Shown piece after piece: positions 1 through 6,903 of a stretch of DNA of 6,924 nt. The notes below the pieces were generated by a model that ran no database searches, was not told the DNA's origin, and saw nothing but the letters and a program-made list of their open reading frames with translations. The translations under genes and the position numbers were made by a program. The DNA is from Verrucomicrobiota bacterium. GTDB lineage: Bacteria > Verrucomicrobiota > Verrucomicrobiia > Limisphaerales > CAZBKV01. Where the stretch lies: assembly GCA_021160185.1 (NCBI GenBank), contig JAGHDA010000362.1, positions 1-6,924 on the forward strand, read 5' to 3'. Position 1 is the stretch's first letter, and each line of letters begins with the position of its first letter.

Positions 1-211
1 CCGGTTTGTGGGACGGCCGCCCATCAACCTGTTCCATGGAACCCTTTCCCGCGTCTCCGGAAGCGGGCCCCAACCGACGCCCGCGGGCAGCGCCGTTTCA
101 GGAACGGGAAAGGCGAGCGCGTCGGCCTCGCCCCAATGAAAAACCCCGCTTCCGGAGACGCGGGAAAGGGTTCCATGGAACAGGTTGATGGGCGGCCGTC
201 CCACAAACCGG
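1..211. repeat. 67-bp perfect inverted repeat at the window edge (probable fold-back artefact)
   Basis: Bases 1-67 are the exact reverse complement of bases 145-211 (paired positions sum to 212), with a 77-bp unpaired spacer (68-144). The match stops at 68/144. In the minus-strand frame, arm 145-211 encodes a normal MalK-type stretch (FVGRPPINLF). The outer arm continues the same frame with a peptide unlike the family (ETRERVPWNR). Arm 145-211 is therefore probably native and 1-67 a copied, flipped piece. A perfect repeat with a short spacer at the very end of a sequence is typical of template-switch chimeras from amplification, or of assembly errors. A real hairpin cannot be excluded from sequence alone. 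A short 7-bp inverted match also sits within the spacer (74-80 with 119-125) and may be chance. Confidence 0.9.
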
Positions 212-918
212 GCCACGAAAAGGTTCGCCGGCCGATCGAGGATTTCCCGAGGCGAGCCGATCTGCTGCAGCGCGCCCTCCGCAACCGCCGCCACGCGGTC
301 GCCCAGCGCCAAGGCTTCGGCGTGGTCGTGGGTCACCCACACCCACGCCCCGCCGGCGCGCCGATGCGCCGCCCGAAGCGCCTTCCAGATCCCGCGGCGC
401 AGCTCCGGATCCACATGGGCCAACGGCTCGTCCAGCAACGTAATCCGCGCGCGCCGCGCCAACGCCCGCCCCAAGGCCACGCGCTGACGCTCCCCGCCGG
501 AAAGCTCCCGCGGCAGCCGGTTCAGCAATCCTTCCACGCCCAGCAAGGCGGCGATCTCCGCCGCCCGCCGCCGCGCTTCGGCTCGGCTCGCGCCCCGCAG
601 CCGCAGGGGAAAGGCCATGTTCTCCAACGCGCTCAGGTGCGGATAAAGCGCGTCGGTCTGAAACGCCATCGCCACATCCCGCTTGCCCGGCGGCAAGCCC
701 GTGGCGTCGCGCCCGCCGATCCACACCCGCCCTGCGTCCGGCTTCTCCAACCCGGCGATCAGGCGAAGCGTCGTCGTCTTGCCGCTTCCTGACGGCCCCA
801 GAAGCGCCAGCAACTCCCCCCTCCGCGCCTCCAGGGAGAGCTCCCGCACCGCAACCTTCTCCTCCCCGGAAGAGGTCCGAAACGTCTTCGTCACCCGCTC
901 GAGCCGGACACCCGCCAC
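1..918 (-). CDS. Sugar ABC transporter ATP-binding protein (MalK/UgpC type), 3' end missing
   Basis: Cytoplasmic ATPase subunit expected to power a CUT1-type sugar or glycerol-phosphate importer. The frame is open for 306 codons from a GTG at 918-916 to the window edge. The GTG is preceded by GAGG (minus strand, 927-924), and an in-frame TGA lies a few codons further upstream. Motifs in order: A-loop Phe13, Walker A GPSGSGKTT (41-49), Q-loop Gln87 in AFQTDALYPHL, signature LSGGERQR (139-146), Walker B ITLLDEP (159-165), D-loop His168-Val-Asp170, and switch His197 in WVTHDHAEA. After residue 215 it continues as in MalK (QQIGSPREI, then FVARFVGRPPINLF at about 234-247), entering the C-terminal regulatory domain. 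Family members are usually about 350-370 residues, so roughly the last third is missing. The final 22 or so codons (67-1) lie in an inverted copy of the gene's own sequence and are probably not native. No permease or binding-protein gene is visible, so the substrate cannot be named. Confidence 0.9.
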   Translation of the reverse strand, partial: MAGVRLERVTKTFRTSSGEEKVAVRELSLEARRGELLALLGPSGSGKTTTLRLIAGLEKPDAGRVWIGGRDATGLPPGKRDVAMAFQTDALYPHLSALENMAFPLRLRGASRAEARRRAAEIAALLGVEGLLNRLPRELSGGERQRVALGRALARRARITLLDEPLAHVDPELRRGIWKALRAAHRRAGGAWVWVTHDHAEALALGDRVAAVAEGALQQIGSPREILDRPANLFVARFVGRPPINLFHGTLSRVSGSGVFHWGEADALAFPVPETALPAGVGWGPLPETRERVPWNRLMGGRPTNR

Positions 919-923
919 AGTTG

Positions 924-927
924 CCTC
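924..927 (-). promoter_or_regulatory. Ribosome binding site of the ABC ATPase gene
   Basis: GAGG on the minus strand, five bases before GTG 918-916. It decides the start: no ATG lies in frame upstream before the stop, and this GTG places the A-loop Phe at residue 13, close to its position in MalK. Confidence 0.5.
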
Positions 928-936
928 AATACGATC

Positions 937-963
937 GCCCGACGCTCGTCAGGGCGTCTTTTT
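937..963 (+). terminator. Hairpin plus T-run, oriented opposite to the flanking genes
   Basis: On the plus strand GCCC-GAC (937-943) pairs with GTC-A-GGGC (948-955), giving seven pairs with one bulged A and a GCTC loop. It is followed by GTCTTTTT (956-963). This has the form of an intrinsic terminator for plus-strand transcription, yet both neighbouring genes are on the minus strand. Read on the minus strand the stem is preceded by A residues and lacks a T-run, so it is a poor terminator for gatB. It could stop antisense transcripts, or be a structured leader just upstream of the ATPase start. Confidence 0.4.
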
Positions 964-978
964 AAGAGTTTGCCGCTT

Positions 979-1000
979 CCTTCAGTGAATTCAGTGAAGG
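979..1000. repeat. 22-bp imperfect palindrome / tandem 9-mer after gatB
   Basis: Two adjacent copies of TTCAGTGAA (981-989 and 990-998), flanked by CC and GG, form a 22-bp palindrome with one mismatched pair (985/994) centred on GAATTC. It begins five bases after the gatB stop codon. In RNA it could fold into a short stem at the 3' end of the gatB message. There is no following T-run on the minus strand, so it is not a standard intrinsic terminator. It could equally be an operator-like dyad. Confidence 0.4.
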
Positions 1001-1004
1001 CCGG

Positions 1005-2483
1005 TCATCTCAACTTTTTTTCCAGGATTTCGCCGACGAGGGCGGGATTGGCCTTGCCGCGGCTCAGCCTCATCACCTGGCCCTTGAGGAAGTTGAGGGC
1101 CGCTTTTTTGCCCTTGCGGTAATCGGCCGCAGGCCCGGGATTTTCGGCGATGGCCTGCTCGCAAAGGCGCTCGATCTGGGAAGCGTCGCTCACCTGGGCG
1201 AGGCCTTTGCTCTCAACGATCGCCTTGGGCGAGCCGCCGGAGCGGAACATCTCGGCGAAGACTTCCTGGGCGATGCGGCTGCTGATCACGCCTTTGTCGG
1301 TCAGTTCGATCAATTCCAGAATCGCTTCAGGTTCGAACTTCAGTTCCTCCAGGCTCATCGGCGTCCATTGCCCCTCGTCCAAGCCCGCCGCCGAATGCGC
1401 CCGTTTGCGGCGCTCGTTCTCCTCGGCCATCAGGGCCCGGAGGTTGTTGAGGATCCAATTGGCCGCGGCCTTGGGCCGGGAAGCTTTCCGCGCAAGGCGC
1501 TCGAAGTACTCCGCCAACGCCGGGTCGTCCGCCAACGCGCGGGCGTCCTGGTCGGGCAGCCCGTACTGCGCCGCCAGACGCTGCTTGCGGCGGAGAGGCA
1601 GCTCCACAAGACGCGCCCGGATCGCCTCCAGCCATTCGGGCGAAGGCTCGAAGGGCTGCAAGTCCGGGTCGGGAAAGTAGCGGTAATCGTGCGCATGCTC
1701 CTTTGTCCGCATCTCCTCGGTCGCCCCCAGCTCCTCATTCCACCGGCGGGTGGATTGCGTCAGCTTGCCACCCTCGCGCAGGACGCGGATCTGGCGCGCG
1801 ATCTCGTATTTGAGGGCGCGCCGGACGCCGCTGAAGCTGTTCATGTTCTTGATCTCAATCTTTTCCCCCAGCTCCGAACTTCCCGCCGGACGGACGCTCA
1901 CATTCACGTCGCACCGCACCATTCCTTTCTCCATGTCGCAATCGCTCACGCCGCCTTGGGAGAGGATGTCTTTAAGGGCGTTCAGATAGGCGAAGGCCAT
2001 GTCCGCGCTCTCGATGTCCGGCTCGGAAACGATCTCCAACAACGGCACGCCCGCACGGTTGAAGTCCACGCCCGAGCGGTCCTCGAAATGAAAGCTCTTG
2101 CCCACGTCTTCCTCCAGATGCGCGCGGGTAAGGCGGACTCGGCGCACGCGCCCCTCGAACTCGAACTCGACCCAGCCGTTCACCGCAAAGGGCATGTCGT
2201 ATTGCGAGATCTGATAGTTCTTGGGCATGTCGGGGTAAAAGTAATTCTTCCGATCAAACTTGGCGCGCCCGGGGATCTCGCAGTTTAGAAGCAGCCCGGC
2301 AAGAACCGCCAGGCGAACGGCTTCCTCGTTGGCGACGGGCAGAATCCCCGGCATCCCAAGGCAGACCGGGCAGACGTGGGTGTTGGGCGGCGCGCCGAAC
2401 TCGTTGGGGCAGCCGCACCACATTTTCGTTCGCGTTTTGAGCTGGACGTGCGTTTCCAGGCCGATGACCGCTTCGTATTCCAT
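1005..2483 (-). CDS. gatB: Aspartyl/glutamyl-tRNA(Asn/Gln) amidotransferase subunit B
   Basis: Subunit of the cytoplasmic GatCAB complex, which converts Glu-tRNA(Gln) and/or Asp-tRNA(Asn) to the amidated forms using ammonia from glutamine. GatB phosphorylates the mis-acylated tRNA and helps bind it. The 492-residue length is normal. Visible landmarks are VIGLETHVQL (6-15), KFDRKNYFYPDMPK (75-88), RAHLEEDVGKS (120-130), the signature VDFNRAGVPLLEI (139-151), DYRYFPDPD (266-274) and a C-terminal tRNA-binding YqeY-like domain (about 340-490, with TDKGVISSRIAQEVF). Cys23, Cys25, Cys38 and Cys41 (CxC-X12-CxxC) form a possible metal site, which is present in some GatB proteins and absent from others. 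The ATG is the first possible start, because an in-frame TAA lies at 2501-2499; the ribosome site is weak (GGA nine bases upstream). gatA and gatC are not adjacent. The gene diverges from the GH127 gene and is followed on the same strand by the ABC ATPase gene. Confidence 0.98.
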   Translation of the reverse strand: MEYEAVIGLETHVQLKTRTKMWCGCPNEFGAPPNTHVCPVCLGMPGILPVANEEAVRLAVLAGLLLNCEIPGRAKFDRKNYFYPDMPKNYQISQYDMPFAVNGWVEFEFEGRVRRVRLTRAHLEEDVGKSFHFEDRSGVDFNRAGVPLLEIVSEPDIESADMAFAYLNALKDILSQGGVSDCDMEKGMVRCDVNVSVRPAGSSELGEKIEIKNMNSFSGVRRALKYEIARQIRVLREGGKLTQSTRRWNEELGATEEMRTKEHAHDYRYFPDPDLQPFEPSPEWLEAIRARLVELPLRRKQRLAAQYGLPDQDARALADDPALAEYFERLARKASRPKAAANWILNNLRALMAEENERRKRAHSAAGLDEGQWTPMSLEELKFEPEAILELIELTDKGVISSRIAQEVFAEMFRSGGSPKAIVESKGLAQVSDASQIERLCEQAIAENPGPAADYRKGKKAALNFLKGQVMRLSRGKANPALVGEILEKKLR

Positions 2484-2696
2484 ACGCTCAGTTCCAGATT
2501 ACGGAAGCCTCGCTCCCCTGGCCACGTCAAACGGCGCGCCGACGTCGTCCTCCAACCCGCAGTCGCCGACGCAAGAGGCGGAAAATCGGCCGCTTCGTTC
2601 CGAGCGGGGCTTTCCCGCAAGACAGCGCCCGGGAGCGGTTTGAGCTTGGACAGAGCGCTCCGGCTGCTACCCTTGCGCGGACAAAGCGAGAAAACC
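2484..2696. other. Divergent intergenic region between gatB and the GH127 gene
   Basis: 213 bp that should hold the start signals for both divergent genes. The best plus-strand promoter-like pair I can see is TTGGAC (2646-2651), then 16 bases, then TACCCT (2668-2673), 23 bases before the GH127 ATG. It matches the sigma-70 consensus poorly. Toward gatB, TAATCT occurs close to the start, but the nearest TTGACG is 23 bases upstream of it, which is too far. The frames open through this stretch look like GC-driven shadows with no recognisable domain. No riboswitch or strong hairpin was recognised. Confidence 0.45.
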
Positions 2697-5225
2697 ATGA
2701 GAGCCAAACACGCACACTCCAAGGAGCGCCGGGGCGCGTCGCGCCTCGAACGGACGGGGACCGGCAGGAGGCTGGGCCGTCTTGCGGCGCTGGTCGCGCT
2801 GGCCGTGGCCGGCGCAGTCGCGAACGCCTCGGTGGAGGTCGTCGCCCGTCCCGACGCCTCCAAAGGCAACCGGCATTACACGGGGAACCGGCCGCCGCTC
2901 GCGCCTAGTCCGTTGATCCGCCTCCCGATCGGCTGCGTCCGTCCGGAAGGCTGGACGCGCCGGATGCTGGAGCTGCAGGCGGACGGCTTCCACGGACGCC
3001 TGGAGGAACTGAGCAGGTTTCTTGTGAAGGAAGGCAACGCCTGGCTCAGCCCCAAGGGGGTCGGCAAGCTCGGCTGGGAAGAGCAGCCCTACTGGCTGAA
3101 GGGGTATCTGAATTGCGCCTTTCTGCTCGATCGCGAAGACATGCTGAAAGAGGCGCGGCTCTGGATCGAGGGAGCGATCCGGAGCCAGCAGCCGGACGGG
3201 TGGTTCGGCCCCGGCGCGGGACGGACCGGCGTGGCCACGCGACTGAAAGGGCGCGAGGATCTCTGGCCGAACATGGTGATGCTCTTCTGCCTCCAGTCCC
3301 ACTACGAGCAAACCGGCGACGAGCGCGTGCTGACGCTGATGAAACGCTACTTCCGCTACCTGCTGCAGGTTCCCGAGGAGAGGTTTCTCGTCGGCTATTG
3401 GCCGCGGATGCGCGCGGGCGACCTGCTTTACAGCCTCTACTGGTGTTACAACCGGACCGGCGAGAAATGGCTCCTGGAGCTCGGTCCCAAGATTCACCGC
3501 CGCGCCGCCAGGTGGGACGAAGGGGTGATCAACTGGCACAATGTGAACATTGCCCAGGGCTTTCGCGAGCCGGCGATCTACTTCATGCAAAGCCGCGACC
3601 CCAAATACATTCAGGCTTCCGAATACGTCTGGCACAAAGTGCGGGAGCTTTACGGCCAGGTCCCGGGCGGCATGTTCGGCGGGGATGAAAACTGCCGGCC
3701 CGGCCACGCCGGTCCGAGACAGGCCATCGAGACATGCGGCGTGGTCGAGGAGATGCTCTCGGACGAGCTGATGCTCTCGATCACCGGCGACGCAAGCTGG
3801 GCCGACCGGTGCGAGAACGCCGCTTTCAACACCTTCCCGGCCACAATGACGGCCGACCTGAAGGCGCTGCGCTATCTCACCGCGCCGAACCAACCTCAGT
3901 CCGACCACAAGAGCAAATGCCCCGGCGTGCAGAACTGCGGGCCGATGTTCCAAATGAATCCGCACATCCACCGCTGCTGCCAGCACAACTCCGGGCACGG
4001 CTGGCCCTACTTCGTGCAGCATCTCTGGTACGCGGCCCCGGGCGACGGCTTGGCCGCCCTGCTCTACGCTCCGTGCAAAGTCTCCGCTCGAGTGGGCGAC
4101 GGGACCAAGGCAACCATCCGCGAGGAGACTCGCTACCCCTTCGAAGAGCAAATCCGTTTCGTTTTCCAAACCGAGAAGCCGGTTTCCTTTCCGCTCCTGC
4201 TTCGCGTGCCGGCGTGGTGCTCCGGCCCCAAGCTCGTCCTCAACGGCAAGGCGGTTCCCGTCCGCGCCCTGCCGCAAACCTACATCCGGATCGAGCGGAC
4301 CTGGAAGAGCGGCGACCGGCTGGAGCTGACCCTGCCGATGCGGCTCCGCATTCACGAGTGGACCCGAAATCGCCGCACGGTTTCCGTCGAGCGGGGGCCT
4401 TTGACCTACTCGCTCAAAATCAAAGAGCGCTACGTCCGGAGCGGCGGCACGGACAAGTGGCCGGCGTGGGACATTTTCCCGGACAGTCCGTGGAATTACG
4501 GGCTTGCGCTGGATCCCAACGACCCCGCAGCCGGCTTTGAGCTGATCAGGAAGCCCTGGCCGCAGGACAACCAGCCCTGGCGCGCCGAAGCGGCGCCGAT
4601 CGAACTGAAGGCCAAGGCCCGTCGGATCCCGGAGTGGACCCTGGACTCCAAAGGCCTCGTGCGCGAGGTCCAGGAAAGCCCGGTTTACTCCGAGCAACCA
4701 GAGGAAACCGTGACCCTTATTCCCATGGGCGCGGCGCGTTTGCGCATCTCGGCTTTTCCGGTGATCGGAACCGGGCCCGACGCCCGCCGGTGGAAAACCC
4801 CGCCCGCCAAGCTCCTCTCCGCCTCGCACTGTTGGGAAGCCGACACTGTTGAGGCGTTGGAAGACGGGAAGGTCCCGAAGAATTCGAACGACCACTCAAT
4901 CCCTCGCTTCACCTGGTGGCCGCGGCGAGGGACGGTCGAATGGGTCCAGCGCCGGTTCTCCAAGCCGCGGAAGATCTCGCGCCTGGAAATCTACTGGTTC
5001 GACGACACCGGCCAGGGATATTGCCGAACGCCGGCTTCCTACCGCGTCCTTTACCAAACGGCAGAAGGCGATTGGCGGCCCGCGCCGAACCCGCGGGGCC
5101 TGGGCGCGGAGAAAGATCGCTTCAACGTGACGGAATTCGATCCGGTCGTCGCCAAGGCCTTGCGAGTGGAAGCCCGGCTCAAGCCCGGCTTCTCCGGAGG
5201 AATCCTGGAGTGGCGCATCAAGTAG
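2697..5225 (+). CDS. Secreted glycoside hydrolase, GH127 / DUF1680 family, with C-terminal discoidin-like domain
   Basis: 842-residue exported glycosidase. Characterised GH127 enzymes remove beta-L-arabinofuranose, and one Bacteroides member removes aceric acid from rhamnogalacturonan II; the substrate here is unknown. The N-terminus has a long basic region (residues 1-28), a hydrophobic core (29-42) and a likely cleavage site after Ala44 (ANA|SV). The alpha/alpha barrel covers about 75-470. It has the expected metal ligands Glu345 and Cys347 (ETC) and Cys427-Cys428 (HRCCQHN), with Cys427 the predicted nucleophile and Glu331 (GGDENC) the predicted acid/base. Spacing fits HypBA1 (Glu338, Cys340, Cys417, Cys418; Glu322). 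Beta-sandwich domains follow (about 470-690). The end (about 706-842, with WVQRRFS, LEIYWFDD and GILEW) resembles an F5/8-type discoidin or carbohydrate-binding fold. CCQHN replaces the CCPPN of the best-studied enzymes, so this is probably a separate subgroup. ATG 2697 was chosen because it gives the signal peptide; a weak GAG lies six bases upstream. The frame stays open upstream into gatB, but without homology. Confidence 0.9.
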   Translation: MRAKHAHSKERRGASRLERTGTGRRLGRLAALVALAVAGAVANASVEVVARPDASKGNRHYTGNRPPLAPSPLIRLPIGCVRPEGWTRRMLELQADGFHGRLEELSRFLVKEGNAWLSPKGVGKLGWEEQPYWLKGYLNCAFLLDREDMLKEARLWIEGAIRSQQPDGWFGPGAGRTGVATRLKGREDLWPNMVMLFCLQSHYEQTGDERVLTLMKRYFRYLLQVPEERFLVGYWPRMRAGDLLYSLYWCYNRTGEKWLLELGPKIHRRAARWDEGVINWHNVNIAQGFREPAIYFMQSRDPKYIQASEYVWHKVRELYGQVPGGMFGGDENCRPGHAGPRQAIETCGVVEEMLSDELMLSITGDASWADRCENAAFNTFPATMTADLKALRYLTAPNQPQSDHKSKCPGVQNCGPMFQMNPHIHRCCQHNSGHGWPYFVQHLWYAAPGDGLAALLYAPCKVSARVGDGTKATIREETRYPFEEQIRFVFQTEKPVSFPLLLRVPAWCSGPKLVLNGKAVPVRALPQTYIRIERTWKSGDRLELTLPMRLRIHEWTRNRRTVSVERGPLTYSLKIKERYVRSGGTDKWPAWDIFPDSPWNYGLALDPNDPAAGFELIRKPWPQDNQPWRAEAAPIELKAKARRIPEWTLDSKGLVREVQESPVYSEQPEETVTLIPMGAARLRISAFPVIGTGPDARRWKTPPAKLLSASHCWEADTVEALEDGKVPKNSNDHSIPRFTWWPRRGTVEWVQRRFSKPRKISRLEIYWFDDTGQGYCRTPASYRVLYQTAEGDWRPAPNPRGLGAEKDRFNVTEFDPVVAKALRVEARLKPGFSGGILEWRIK

Positions 5226-5326
5226 CCCGGGTTCGTTCCCCCGAAGGAACAGCATGCGTCCTCCGCATCCGCGGAACAGAGCGAAAGGAAGCGTCTAGCC
5301 GCCATGTTTTCATCCGGTTACACGCC
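5226..5326 (+). other. Spacer between the GH127 gene and the permease gene
   Basis: Contains a small stem ATGCG-TCCTC-CGCAT (5254-5268) without a T-run, so no intrinsic terminator separates the two genes and co-transcription is plausible. AGGAAG (5286-5291) lies 12 bases before an ATG at 5304. That ATG is in a different frame from the permease and its frame closes at a TGA after 30 codons. This arrangement looks like a genuine translation start that has lost its frame (see the permease entry). Confidence 0.5.
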
Positions 5327-6889
5327 TTGGCTTGCCGCCGCAGGCTCGGCCCCCGGCCCTTGGCCTTTGCGGTCCTGGCGATCTGCGTGGCCTTGATCGT
5401 GTTCCTCATCGCCGTCGTCCGAATCCACGCCTTTCTCGCGCTGGTCTTGGTCTCCATTACGGCGGGCTTGCTGGCCGCGCCAGGGCGCTTGCCCGGCGAG
5501 CGGCCTGAGCGGGTCGAGCTCTCCGGCGCTCCCCTGCAGCTGAAAGGCCCTGCCGGAGGCCGCCTGGAACTTGCGCCTGCGCCTCCGGAAACGCCCCCAG
5601 CGTCCCTCGTCACCAATGTGACGGTGCGGCAGCCGCCGCGGCGGACGGTCAGCCACGGGATCCTGGCGGTCAACCTGACCCTTGAAGCGCTCGGCGCGAC
5701 CGCCGGGAAGATCGCCGTGGTCATCGCCCTGGCCTCGATCATCGGCATGGGGCTGATGGAAAGCGGAGCCGCGGACAAGGTAGTCCGCCGGTTCCTCGCG
5801 TTCTTCGGCGAAAAACGGGCCGGCGGAGCGATTCTCTTCAGCGGCTACTTCCTTTCCATCCCCATCTTCTTTGACACGTTCTTCATGTTGCTCCTTCCGC
5901 TCGCCCGCGCCCTGGCCTTGCGCACCCGGACCAATTACCTCCTCTATGTGTTGGCCATCGGGGCCGGCGCCAGTGTGACGCACTCGCTGATCATCCCCCA
6001 CCCCGGACCGCTTGCGATGGCGGACATGCTCCACATCGATCCGGGACTCTCGATCATGGTCGGGCTGGGAGTGGGGCTGATCCCGATCGCCCTGACTTGG
6101 CAGGTGGCTAAATGGATCTGCCGACGCGCCGAGGTTCCCGTGCGCGAGGTTCCCGGAAGCTCCCTGGAGGATTTGCGTAAATTGATGGACAAGCCGGAAG
6201 GCGAGCTGCCCGGCTTCTTCGCGTCGGTTGCGCCCGTGCTTCTGCCGATCCTGCTCATTTCCGCGGCGTCGGTCGTGAAAGCCTCTCCAAGCTGGAAAGC
6301 CGCCTGGCCAAGCTTCACCCCCGTCCTCCTGTTTGTGGGAGACCGCAACATCGCGCTGCTGTTGGGGGCAGCGCTCGCCCTCAACCTGGTGATGCGGCAG
6401 AAAGGGATCTCCTTCCGGCAATTGAGCCCCCTCCTCGGTCCGCCGTTGGAAACAGCCGGAATGATCATCCTGATCACCAGCGCCGGCGGGGCTTTCGGCA
6501 CGATGCTCCGCAACGCGGGCGTGGGCGACGCGGTGAAGGCCGCCGCCGAGGGCGCGCCGGTGAACCTGATCTTCCTGGCCTGGCTGGTGGCGGCGGTGAT
6601 CCGCGTCGCCCAGGGCTCGGCCACTGTCTCCATGATGACCGCCGCGGCGATGATGACTCCGCTGCTCGGGGCGGGCCTCCCTTACCATCCGATCTACATC
6701 TTCATGGCGATCGGCTTCGGCGCGATGATCCTCTCCTGGATGAACGACAGCGGCTTCTGGGTGGTGTGCAAGCTCAGCGGCCTGACCGAACAGGAAACCC
6801 TCAAAAGCTGGACCGTCGTGGCCACCGCCAACAGCGTGTTCGGCCTCCTTGCCTGCCTGGTCCTCTCCAAAATCTTCCCGGGAACGTGA
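5327..6889 (+). CDS. GntP-family permease (gluconate/sugar-acid:H+ symporter)
   Basis: Inner-membrane carrier of the GntP family, whose known members import gluconate and related hydroxy acids with protons. From TTG 5327 it has 520 residues, with TM1 at about 12-30 and TM2 at about 35-51. A polar, Pro-rich stretch (about 52-110) follows, then a run of hydrophobic segments to the end. Family motifs: SGAAD (146-150), IPIFFDTFF (178-186), THSLIIPHPGPL (218-229), QGSATVSMMTAA (about 425-436) and WMNDSGFW (471-478). Classical members have about 440-450 residues, and the excess is mostly the 52-110 loop. The start is uncertain: the frame has no ATG before TM1, only TTG (5327, 5360) and GTG (5387), none with a clear ribosome site. 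ATG 5304 with AGGAAG upstream is in another frame; one extra C in the CCCCC run at 5350-5354 would join it in frame to TM1. Substrate is not determinable. The gene lies downstream of the GH127 gene on the same strand. Confidence 0.9.
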   Translation: MACRRRLGPRPLAFAVLAICVALIVFLIAVVRIHAFLALVLVSITAGLLAAPGRLPGERPERVELSGAPLQLKGPAGGRLELAPAPPETPPASLVTNVTVRQPPRRTVSHGILAVNLTLEALGATAGKIAVVIALASIIGMGLMESGAADKVVRRFLAFFGEKRAGGAILFSGYFLSIPIFFDTFFMLLLPLARALALRTRTNYLLYVLAIGAGASVTHSLIIPHPGPLAMADMLHIDPGLSIMVGLGVGLIPIALTWQVAKWICRRAEVPVREVPGSSLEDLRKLMDKPEGELPGFFASVAPVLLPILLISAASVVKASPSWKAAWPSFTPVLLFVGDRNIALLLGAALALNLVMRQKGISFRQLSPLLGPPLETAGMIILITSAGGAFGTMLRNAGVGDAVKAAAEGAPVNLIFLAWLVAAVIRVAQGSATVSMMTAAAMMTPLLGAGLPYHPIYIFMAIGFGAMILSWMNDSGFWVVCKLSGLTEQETLKSWTVVATANSVFGLLACLVLSKIFPGT

Positions 6890-6903
6890 GAGCCTGGACG
6901 CTC

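Noticed and set aside
1..211. Terminal inverted repeats of an insertion sequence or a phage/attachment site
   Set aside because: The whole repeat and spacer lie in the transporter ATPase frame. There is no transposase or target duplication, and the spacer is only 77 bp.
136..792. A 218-codon plus-strand open frame opposite the ABC ATPase
   Set aside because: The composition is Arg/Pro/His rich with no motif, and the minus strand carries every ABC ATPase motif in frame.
2496..2530. A sigma-70 promoter for gatB (TTGACG and TAATCT on the minus strand)
   Set aside because: The spacer is 23 bases, far from the usual 16-18, and the TAATCT almost abuts the start codon.
2376..2696. Upstream in-frame extension of the GH127 reading frame into gatB
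   Set aside because: The extension would overlap the gatB 5' end, encodes low-complexity Arg-rich sequence, and would bury the signal peptide about 107 residues inside the protein.
2667..4895. A 742-codon open frame antisense to the GH127 gene
   Set aside because: It has no recognisable domain, lies wholly opposite a well-supported gene, and is the expected mirror of codon bias in GC-rich DNA.
5254..5298. A 14-codon ORF (MRPPHPRNRAKGSV) between the GH127 gene and the permease as a leader peptide
   Set aside because: It has no ribosome site, no attenuator-like structure and no codon pattern. An ORF this short is expected by chance.
4916..5326. Upstream in-frame extension of the permease frame into the GH127 gene
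   Set aside because: The extension overlaps the GH127 C-terminal domain in another frame and is Arg/Pro rich without homology. There is no start codon between the GH127 stop and TTG 5327.
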